Assembly (NCBI GenBank): GCA_027365715.1
Contig: DAHXLZ010000078.1
Coordinates: forward strand, 1 to 5,226
DNA length: 5,226 nt
Direction: 5' to 3'
Origin: Methanomassiliicoccales archaeon
Lineage (GTDB): Archaea; Thermoplasmatota; Thermoplasmata; Sysuiplasmatales; Sysuiplasmataceae
Shown here: positions 1-5,116 of the stretch, in pieces
Numbering within the stretch: position 1 is the first letter of the stretch
How the letters are laid out: each line of letters opens with the position of its first letter
The notes under the pieces: model-generated
Told to the model about the DNA's origin: nothing
What the model saw: only the letters and a program-made list of their open reading frames with translations
The model's database searches: none
Position numbers and translations under genes: made by a program

Positions 1-453
1 CATGCCTGACGAGCTCGCCATGTAATACGATACAGCCAGCACCATCGATTTTTCCAGACTCAGCATCATGACAGGGAGACCGAAGACGATAAAGAGTACA
101 ACTCCGGCGAGAATCCCGACAAGGAATCCCTTTCGGACGCCATCCACAAAAAACCATTTCTTCAACCCTAATGTAACACCTGCGCCTATCAGTCCAAGAA
201 GCGCACCGTCGAAAAGATGTATGGCAAGTCCTCCCATCACGGTTGACGTACCGCCTGAAACAGGTAACCCGATAGTTAAGCCGAGTGCCATCATCATGGC
301 CAGGGCAGGCAGCCCCATTGACGCAAGAATCCCGGTCATTACAAGACCCATTACGAGTGCGCCTATCAAACCTGCAAACACCGAGAGACCGACATATTTT
401 CTGTAATTCACCAAACGTTCGCCCTTATTTACTTCTGTATTAGACTCTGACAA
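1..453 (-). CDS. Multi-pass membrane protein, function unknown (C-terminus beyond window)
   Basis: This reading frame stays open on the minus strand from a TTG at 453 to the left edge, giving 151 visible codons without the C-terminus. After a short polar N-terminus (residues 2-19) come hydrophobic, glycine-rich segments at about 20-45, 48-65, 72-97 and 109-131, with another starting near 137, so it is an integral membrane protein of at least four or five helices. Polar loops include a KKWF stretch near 98-101 and an acidic/basic patch near 104-108. It is methionine-rich, with about a dozen Met, many in pairs or triplets. I chose the TTG because an in-frame TAA lies immediately upstream and a GTGAT Shine-Dalgarno-like element sits 4 nt before it; a GTG at 411 is the alternative start. 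I do not recognise the family. It lies on the same strand as the HxlR gene but 166 nt away with its own promoter-like element, so co-transcription is uncertain. A link to metal handling is only suggested by proximity. Confidence 0.75.
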   Translation of the reverse strand, partial: MSESNTEVNKGERLVNYRKYVGLSVFAGLIGALVMGLVMTGILASMGLPALAMMMALGLTIGLPVSGGTSTVMGGLAIHLFDGALLGLIGAGVTLGLKKWFFVDGVRKGFLVGILAGVVLFIVFGLPVMMLSLEKSMVLAVSYYMASSSGM

Positions 454-506
454 TTACATCACTGACCTTCTCAGATGCGTTCCTTCTGAAGATGGTTCTG
501 TTGAAT

Positions 507-517
507 GATTAAAAATC
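507..517 (-). promoter_or_regulatory. TATA-like element / T-tract upstream of the left membrane gene
   Basis: Read on the minus strand this is GATTTTTAATC, the most AT-rich stretch between the HxlR gene and the membrane protein gene. It lies about 55-65 nt before the TTG at 453. That would put transcription start roughly 30-35 nt ahead of the start codon, consistent with a leadered gene that has an SD-like site. The run of five T is also the kind of sequence that ends archaeal transcripts, so it could instead, or as well, terminate the hxlR mRNA. The sequence cannot separate the two roles. Confidence 0.35.
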
Positions 518-619
518 AAACAGGATCGTTAAAGCTGTACTTTGAACAATAAGGAATGCTGTGGCCCGAACCATGGCCATGATGCTGCCCGGTGCACTCG
601 TATACCGCAGGGATATTCT

Positions 620-985
620 TCAGTTTTGCATGAATTTCAGTATTATGCAATCTTTCTCGCTTGCATTTTCTATCGCCCACTTGATTATCGGAAGGACCGC
701 ATTTCTGAGTCTTATTCCTTCTTCCGTCAGGCTGTATTCAACTCTCGGAGGAATTTCGCTGTATGCCTTTCGTTCGAGTATTCCTGCCTTTGTCAGGTAG
801 AACAGTGAATCGGAGAGGCTCTTGGGGCTCACCCCCTTCAGGCTGTTCATGATTTCCTTATAGCGCATGGATTCTCTGCTGCCCACGACCGCTACAAGCA
901 GCAGAGACCACTTTCTGGAAATCACATCCGCTATGCCCTGTACCGGGCAGTTGAAAAGGACGTTGTCCTTACTTTCCTTTGCCAT
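620..985 (-). CDS. HxlR-family winged helix-turn-helix transcriptional regulator
   Basis: The product is a 121-residue protein, full length for the HxlR (DUF24/MarR-like) family, which binds DNA as a dimer through a winged helix. Family hallmarks are an N-terminal Cys-Pro (C13-P14), the IS-RKWSLLL helix (22-30), the R-Y-K-E-I core (41-45), GVSPKSLSD recognition-helix region (51-59), and the wing segment with IPPRVEYSLTEEG (78-90), followed by a C-terminal dimerisation helix with a Trp at 103. Cys13 is the position used for redox or electrophile sensing in characterised relatives such as YodB and HypR. A second Cys at 113 lies near the C-terminus. The gene is divergent from the copZ-copA pair across only 73 bp, the usual arrangement of a local regulator. 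Its ATG at 985 has no Shine-Dalgarno and AT-rich promoter sequence close by, so the mRNA is probably leaderless or nearly so. Control of the metal operon and autoregulation are inferences from position; the inducer could be a metal or a thiol-reactive compound. Confidence 0.93.
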   Translation of the reverse strand: MAKESKDNVLFNCPVQGIADVISRKWSLLLVAVVGSRESMRYKEIMNSLKGVSPKSLSDSLFYLTKAGILERKAYSEIPPRVEYSLTEEGIRLRNAVLPIIKWAIENASEKDCIILKFMQN

Positions 986-1058
986 ACTTGATACAATACT
1001 ATAAAGTCAATACTATTAATACTTTATTTTAGATACTAATGTCCTGGAAGCAACAGAG
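986..1058. promoter_or_regulatory. Divergent promoter/operator region between hxlR-type gene and copZ
   Basis: This 73-bp AT-rich spacer must hold both back-to-back promoters. On the plus strand the stretch CTTTATTTTAG (1022-1031) is the best TATA-like element for copZ, 28-37 nt before its ATG. On the minus strand ACTTTATAG and ATTAATAG (about 1000-1020) are candidates for the regulator gene. The pentamer ATACT occurs at 984, 996, 1010, 1019 and 1033, all in the same orientation, and CAATACTAT is an exact 9-bp direct repeat at 994-1002 and 1008-1016. Two of the pairs are spaced 14 bp apart (996/1010 and 1019/1033). These repeats overlap both promoters and are plausible operator half-sites for the HxlR protein, although no inverted symmetry is visible. 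The functional reading is inference. Confidence 0.6.
994..1016 (+). repeat. Tandem 9-bp direct repeat CAATACTAT
   Basis: Exact copies of CAATACTAT lie at 994-1002 and 1008-1016, with starts 14 bp apart and AAAGT between them. They sit in the centre of the divergent promoter region and are the strongest copies of a looser ATACT series. The repeat is seen directly; a role as regulator-binding site is inferred. Confidence 0.7.
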
Positions 1059-1271
1059 ATGCAGGAAAGGATACTTGTTTTGAAAGTGAAGGGAATGCAT
1101 TGCCAGGGTTGTTCCGACTCGATTGTGAGGGAATTGAATGTGTCCGCAGGCGTCAAGAAGACAACAGTTGAGCTGGCTACCGGCAAGGTAAAGATTGTCT
1201 TCGACCCGGAGGAAACAGACGAAGAACTGATCAGGGAGAAGATAATCGGAATGGGATTTGGCATACTATGA
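1059..1271 (+). CDS. copZ: Small HMA-domain metallochaperone (CopZ-like)
   Basis: The 70-residue protein is a single heavy-metal-associated domain, the size of stand-alone CopZ/Atx1 chaperones. The metal-binding loop is GMHCQGC, with Cys15 and Cys18 forming the CXXC pair and Met13 at the usual position. The rest follows the expected beta-alpha-beta-beta-alpha-beta order: strand 4-11, helix around 17-30, strands around 35-50 (ending VFDPEE), helix about 53-64 and a final short strand to GFGIL. Such chaperones carry Cu(I) in the cytosol and dock on the ATPase's own HMA domain. The gene sits directly upstream of the P1B ATPase on the same strand, so the two should form one transcript and a delivery-export pair. 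No clear Shine-Dalgarno precedes the ATG; the promoter-like AT-rich element is about 30 nt away, pointing to a short-leader mRNA. Cu(I) is the best guess for the ligand, but the sequence does not exclude another soft metal. Confidence 0.93.
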   Translation: MQERILVLKVKGMHCQGCSDSIVRELNVSAGVKKTTVELATGKVKIVFDPEETDEELIREKIIGMGFGIL

Positions 1272-1290
1272 TACTGTGAAGACTGAATGT

Positions 1291-1351
1291 GGAGGCACCC
1301 GGATTGAGTCGCAATGCAGCCGGTGATCCAGCGCATGATGCTGGTGGTCTG
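1291..1351 (+). promoter_or_regulatory. copA translation-initiation region with several ribosome-binding sites and a possible minicistron
   Basis: The copZ-copA junction has three possible starts for the ATPase frame. GTG 1289 has no ribosome-binding site. TTG 1304 lies 8 nt after GGAGG (1291-1295). ATG 1352 follows GGTGGTC (1343-1349), which pairs with the 16S tail with one G-U wobble. I favour ATG 1352 because the HMA domain begins a few residues later. In addition GGTGATCCAGC (1322-1332), an 11-nt match to the complement of the common archaeal 16S end, precedes an out-of-frame ATG at 1335. This opens a five-codon reading frame (MMLVV) whose TGA (1350-1352) overlaps the copA ATG as TGATG, a geometry typical of translational coupling. 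The pairing and overlap are seen; coupling is inferred. Confidence 0.45.
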
Positions 1352-3778
1352 ATGGAATCCAAACACAGGGTGAAGATTGGAGGCGTGCACTGCTCTTTCT
1401 GCTCGAACACAATATCAAAGGGGCTGTCGGCAGTTCCTGGAATAACGCGCGTGAGCGTAAATATTGGACACGAAGAGGCACTGATTCACTATGACCCGGC
1501 GAAGGTGCAGCCATGGCAGATCGATGAAGAGCTTCGAGAGCTCGGATATACCGTCAGGGATCCGGACAAGGTCAGAACATTTGAAGAGGAGGAGTCAGAA
1601 CTTGCGAGAGAGCAGGGGAAACTGACACTCAGCACAGTACTGACATTTTCAGCAATCGCCGTCATGGCCCTGATGTATTTTCACATCATAGAAATGTATG
1701 TCGCAGCATACTCTGTCCTGTCATTTGCGGTTGTAAACGTCTTCTGGTTCGGCAGAACGATTCTGAAAAGTGCGGCATACTCGCTGAGAAGAAAAATACT
1801 CAATCAGCACGTGCTCATGGAATTTGCCGCTTTTGGGGGTCTGGCCGGGGGTTTTCTGGGACTCTTTGTCTTCAGGGGATTTCCTGCAGTCGAATTTTTC
1901 GCAATTGCTGTTTTCATAACGTCATACCATATTCTGGGAGGATATGCTTCTTTCAGAGTCAGAACACACTCGAGCCAGGCAGTTCGTAAACTTCTTTCAC
2001 TGCAGCCGGACGTCGCACACCTTGTCGGTAAAGACGGAACCGAAACAGCTGTGCCGGTCGAGCGGGTTAATGCTGGCGATCTCGTGCGAATTAGACCCGG
2101 CGAATCAATTCCTGTGGATGGAACGGTTGTCGAAGGACAGTCGACGGTTGACGAAAGCCTGGTAACCGGCGAATCGGTGCCATCAGAGAAGTACATCGGG
2201 AGCGGGGTTATTGGGGGCACACTAAACGGTAACGGAACTCTTCTGGTGCGTGTGACCAGGATCGGGAAGGAGAGCTTTCTGCAACAGGTTGCAGAATATA
2301 TTGAAGACGCAAGGTCTATGAAACCAGGTATACTCCAGCTGCTCGATAAAGTACTTCAGTATTTTGTGCCTGGCGTTCTGATTGCGGCTGTTGCGGGTTT
2401 CATAATCTGGAGCCTGGGTGAATGGTTATTCACAGGTGCTCCCGACTTCTATCGGGCTGTCTTCGCTGCGCTGGCTGTTCTCGTTATGGGTTATCCATGT
2501 GCGCTGGGAATGTCAACACCGCTTGCTATGATGAGGGGAAGCACAATGGCAGCGGAAAGGGGTATACTCTTCAGGAGTGCGGATGCTTTCCACGTATTCC
2601 GCAACATAGACACAGTTGTGCTGGACAAGACAGGTACCCTTACAGAGGGCAGGCCGGATGTTTCGTCAATACTGTGTAGGCCGGGGTACGACGAGAAGAC
2701 GGTGCTCACCATTGCCGGCGCGCTGGAGAGATATTCGGAGCATCCATATGCAAAAGCGATAGTGAGAAAGGCGAAGGAGCATGCACAAGAGACAACGGCC
2801 GCCGAGAATTTCTCTGCAGTACCTGGAAAGGGAGTTACAGGCACGATTGAGGGAAAGAGTGCGGCTGTGGGAACAGTAGACTTTCTGCTCGAATCAGGCA
2901 GCAGGCTGCCAAACGAACTGCGGCTCGGTTCCCCGGTGCACGCAGACGGAGGTGAAACAGTTGTCGGCGTGGCGTATGATGGCGATATCATAGGGTTAAT
3001 CACCCTTTCGGACAAAATTAAGGACGATGCGACCAGCACTATTGCTATTTTGAAAGACAGATATCATCTCAGAACAATGATGATCACAGGCGACGGCTAC
3101 AGTCAGGCATCACGTGTGGCCAGAAAGACAGGCGTGGACATGTTCTTTGCATCCGTGCTGCCAAACGGCAAAGCGGAAAAGATCCGTGAACTCCAGTCAC
3201 AGGGACACCGGGTAATGATGGTCGGCGACGGAATCAACGACGCGCCGTCCCTGATGCAGGCCGACATAGGTGTTGCACTGGGCAGCGGCACCGACATTGC
3301 AATTGAGGCGGCGGATGTTGTGATCGTGGGCAGAAGTCTCGGCGCAGTGGCAGAAGCGTATAGTATCGGGCTGAAAAGCTACGGGAAGACAAAGCAGAAT
3401 CTGGCAATTGCCTTTTCGTTCAACGGTGTGGGAATTCCCATAGCTGCCACCGGCCTTGTAGATCCGATATGGGCAATGATAGCGATGGCACTCAGCGTCA
3501 CTGCAGTACTCGCAAACTCGTTCATTGGAACATTGTTTGTGCGGGCGGGAGAGCGGGCCGATCGCGCGGCATCGGTCCATACGGTATCGCTCGATGTACC
3601 GTGGGCGGATTCCGAATCGTCGCTGGAAAGGGTGGTGGACGCGGTTTCCGATCTGGATGGTGTCCTTTCAGTGAGCGGGAGTATCGACAGAAGGGAGCTT
3701 ACTGTACGTTATGAAGATGGGGACGGCAGATCGATAGAGCAACGTATCAGCAGTGCGGTGGATAACCGAAATTATTGA
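1352..3778 (+). CDS. copA: P1B-type heavy-metal (probably Cu+) transporting ATPase, YPC variant, with N- and C-terminal HMA-like domains
   Basis: This 808-residue protein from ATG 1352 (829 from GTG 1289) hydrolyses ATP to drive a soft metal ion across the membrane. In order: an N-terminal HMA domain (about 4-70) with Cys14 and Cys17 in GVHCSFC; membrane helices near 91-111, 114-134, 157-177 and 180-199; the actuator domain with TGES at 272-275; helices near 337-360 and 367-392; the phosphorylation site DKTGT with Asp425; the nucleotide-binding His464-Pro465; TGD at 579-581; GDGIND at 625-630; helices near 682-705 and 708-728; and a C-terminal region. All catalytic motifs are intact, so it should be an active pump. 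The TM6 metal motif is YPC (381-383) rather than CPC, TM7 has Phe690-Asn691 where copper pumps have Tyr-Asn, and TM8 reads MALSV from Met712 rather than the usual M-x-x-S-S. Residues about 743-804 resemble an HMA fold but lack CXXC. It follows copZ and is probably co-regulated by the divergent HxlR protein. Family assignment is firm; Cu+ specificity is inferred from the partners. Confidence 0.95.
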   Translation: MESKHRVKIGGVHCSFCSNTISKGLSAVPGITRVSVNIGHEEALIHYDPAKVQPWQIDEELRELGYTVRDPDKVRTFEEEESELAREQGKLTLSTVLTFSAIAVMALMYFHIIEMYVAAYSVLSFAVVNVFWFGRTILKSAAYSLRRKILNQHVLMEFAAFGGLAGGFLGLFVFRGFPAVEFFAIAVFITSYHILGGYASFRVRTHSSQAVRKLLSLQPDVAHLVGKDGTETAVPVERVNAGDLVRIRPGESIPVDGTVVEGQSTVDESLVTGESVPSEKYIGSGVIGGTLNGNGTLLVRVTRIGKESFLQQVAEYIEDARSMKPGILQLLDKVLQYFVPGVLIAAVAGFIIWSLGEWLFTGAPDFYRAVFAALAVLVMGYPCALGMSTPLAMMRGSTMAAERGILFRSADAFHVFRNIDTVVLDKTGTLTEGRPDVSSILCRPGYDEKTVLTIAGALERYSEHPYAKAIVRKAKEHAQETTAAENFSAVPGKGVTGTIEGKSAAVGTVDFLLESGSRLPNELRLGSPVHADGGETVVGVAYDGDIIGLITLSDKIKDDATSTIAILKDRYHLRTMMITGDGYSQASRVARKTGVDMFFASVLPNGKAEKIRELQSQGHRVMMVGDGINDAPSLMQADIGVALGSGTDIAIEAADVVIVGRSLGAVAEAYSIGLKSYGKTKQNLAIAFSFNGVGIPIAATGLVDPIWAMIAMALSVTAVLANSFIGTLFVRAGERADRAASVHTVSLDVPWADSESSLERVVDAVSDLDGVLSVSGSIDRRELTVRYEDGDGRSIEQRISSAVDNRNY

Positions 3779-4260
3779 TACGCAATCTCACGGCCGGTAC
3801 TCTTCTCTGAAAGAGGCATGCAATTCGTTCAAGTGCTGTTCGCCCAATTCGGGTTTCTGTTCGTATGTCATGTATGTTCAGAGCAATCATGTCGCTGTTG
3901 TCCGGCATTATTCCAGGAAAGGCAGCTGTTCCCTTGCTGCCTTGAAGATTCCCGCTTTCCGTTCACTCGCAGGAACTTCTCCGGAGCGTTCCGAGCAGCC
4001 TTTAACCGAGCCGTCTCCTCTCCGAACTGCAGCCATCGCTGACAGCGTTTAACGGTAAACAGTCATAAATTGGAGGCAATTGACTCACTGCCTTATGGTT
4101 TCAGGCGCACATCACTGCGTTGGGGCGACAGTTATGCAGGTACTCTTCTTGGGGCTCACGGCTCACGTTGCAATACCACGACGTCAGCATTACGCCGGAA
4201 CTCGTGATGAGTATGGCAATCAAACACATCGGGAACATGCCCTGTCATGCCGGTGGATTA
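3779..4260. other. About 480 nt after copA without a supported gene
   Basis: Short reading frames exist on both strands, but none has a recognisable domain combined with a convincing start. The long plus-strand frames beginning at 3753 and 3818 are rich in Cys, Ser, Pro and Arg, as expected for unselected frames. A 27-codon minus-strand frame (3788-3871) and a 61-codon plus-strand frame (4080-4265) are the least unlikely candidates and are discussed separately. No strong T-tract terminator for copA is visible. The stretch may be regulatory, a transcript tail, or remains of decayed genes; I cannot tell which. Confidence 0.5.
4040..4065. repeat. Imperfect inverted repeat / hairpin
   Basis: GTTTA (4047-4051) and TAAAC (4056-4060) form a 5-bp stem around ACGG. 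The flanking TGAC (4040-4043) and GTCA (4062-4065) extend it past an asymmetric bulge (AGC against A), giving nine pairs in total. An AT-rich stretch (ATAAAT) and a GGAGG follow directly, so it could be an operator or a transcript-end structure. Its modest length means chance is not excluded. Confidence 0.35.
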
Positions 4261-4268
4261 GGTGATCC
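4261..4268 (+). promoter_or_regulatory. Strong ribosome-binding site GGTGATCC for the small membrane protein
   Basis: GGTGATCC is an exact 8-nt match to the complement of the archaeal 16S 3' tail and ends 5 nt before a TTG at 4274. This decides the start of the downstream frame: the GTG inside the motif at 4262 is also in frame but would be buried in the pairing. The same GGTGATCC with the same 5-nt spacing appears before the ATG at 1335 upstream of copA, supporting real use of this motif in the genome. Confidence 0.55.
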
Positions 4269-4273
4269 TGGAC

Positions 4274-4623
4274 TTGCATATCTTACAATATATAGTATCC
4301 TTTATAGCGTACCTGATAATACCCTATCTGCGTGAGGCGGAACCGGCAATCGGGAATCCTTTGAATTTGCGTTCAGGAATCTGTTCTTTGTCACGCTTCT
4401 TGCAGCAGTGCTCGACACGCTGGTCGCGATACAGAAATTCGGATATTCCTCTTTTCCCTATCCGGCGCTCATATTTGCTTCAATCGGGGCATTTGTTGGA
4501 AGAAGGATTTTTAGGTTTCTGGCACCGGCCATGCGGTCGAACTTTGTTTTACGCCTCTACCTGTTTCTCCTGTTGTTTTTTAGTGCCGTTTCTTTGTACT
4601 ATATCGTAACGGTCGTAATTTAG
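4274..4623 (+). pseudogene. Small four-helix membrane protein interrupted by an apparent one-base frameshift
   Basis: The frame starting at TTG 4274 encodes a hydrophobic helix (residues about 2-19) and a polar loop, then turns into unlikely sequence after the GGG at 4352-4354. The frame ending with TAG at 4621-4623 is open from 4336 and encodes three more hydrophobic segments. Restoring one G in that run joins them into a smooth 116-residue protein with helices near 2-19, 35-52, 62-78 and 92-114. The join would read ...EAEPAIG-ESFEFAF... The third helix is preceded by FPYP and followed by basic residues (GRRIFR), a normal positive-inside boundary. I do not recognise the family. The break sits in a short homopolymer, so a sequencing error is as likely as a true mutation. 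A -1 programmed shift is possible, but no classic slippery heptamer is visible. A strong ribosome-binding site precedes it, so the gene was or is translated. Any link with copA rests on proximity only. Confidence 0.6.
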
Positions 4624-5088
4624 CTTAACGTTAATGAATTCTTTAACCCCTGACTCCCGCTATTTTGGGAAATCGAGAATCCTGCAGGAAGATCTGAGCA
4701 GGCTGAGATGATTGAAAAGAAAATAAATCTGAAGACCTGATCCAATGCCTGGCCCTAGGAACTATGGAATCCTGCGCCTCCGAAAACCTTGTGGTTGTGT
4801 ATTCTGCACTACCGGAAGTTGCTGTTGCTCTCCAGAATTTGCCCACAAATTTACATAGCCGGTGGATTTGGAGACCGGATACGATCTGTCCCAGCTCCTC
4901 CGGGATGTGTGCTGGAGGAATTTCATACTTTGTTGGACCGATGCAAATCCCATCGATATGAATTTCCACCGGCAGTCACTTCTGCCTTGTTCATTGCAGA
5001 ATGTGTCATCCTCTCATGCCTGAAGACCGGGGAATGCACTCGCGATTCTTTCAGCTTTGTCCCGAATGCCGGGGGTAACCGTCAGACA
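4624..5088. other. About 465 nt without a supported gene
   Basis: Frames up to about 110 codons run through this region on both strands (minus 4643-4969, plus 4789-5133), but they overlap each other, lack credible ribosome-binding sites and show no recognisable domain. The plus-strand one also runs over the start of the next gene. Small palindromes TTAACGTTAA (4625-4634) and TCCTGCAGGA (4680-4689) are present. GCCGGTGGA (4858-4866) is inverted at 4965-4973. None of these reaches the strength of an insertion-sequence end. The region is either spacer or decayed sequence. Confidence 0.45.
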
Positions 5089-5116
5089 CAAATAGTAATA
5101 ATGTACTATAGTACTT
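5089..5116 (+). promoter_or_regulatory. Promoter with perfect 12-bp palindrome GTACTATAGTAC
   Basis: GTACTATAGTAC (5103-5114) is a perfect palindrome ending two bases before the ATG at 5117. The AT-rich AAATAGTAATAAT (5090-5102) lies 15-27 nt ahead of the start, at about the distance of a TATA box if the mRNA is leaderless. A dimeric repressor bound to the palindrome would sit between TATA box and start site. Antitoxin-type proteins commonly repress their own promoter this way, so autoregulation by the product of this gene is a reasonable inference. Confidence 0.55.

Noticed and set aside
68..406. Plus-strand 112-codon frame opposite the left membrane protein.
   Set aside because: It is a Pro/Thr/Arg-rich shadow of the hydrophobic minus-strand gene.
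2491..3039. Minus-strand 182-codon frame inside copA.
   Set aside because: It is antisense to the nucleotide-binding and phosphorylation domains, which carry all expected motifs, and its composition is typical of a shadow frame.
3788..3871. Minus-strand 27-codon frame (starts MTYEQKPELG) convergent with copA, with a further open stretch in the same frame upstream (near 3921-4033).
   Set aside because: The composition is protein-like, but there is no ribosome-binding site, it is very short, and three stops separate it from the upstream open stretch. It could be the tail of a decayed gene, but nothing identifiable supports that.
4701..4740. Possible C/D-box RNA (ATGATTG followed by CTGA motifs).
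   Set aside because: The C box departs from RUGAUGA and no proper C'/D' spacing is present.
4643..4969. Minus-strand 108-codon frame starting at GTG 4969.
   Set aside because: There is no SD and no recognisable domain, it overlaps other open frames, and the second half is an unlikely mix of Arg, Ser and Gln. The first 35 residues look fairly natural, so a remnant is not excluded.
4249..4973. GCCGGTGGA at 4249-4257 and 4858-4866, inverted at 4965-4973; the first two extend to similar translations (AGGLGD and AGGFGD).
   Set aside because: Three 9-mers in a window this size are roughly what chance allows, and flanking sequences do not align. Not enough for a repeat family or element ends.
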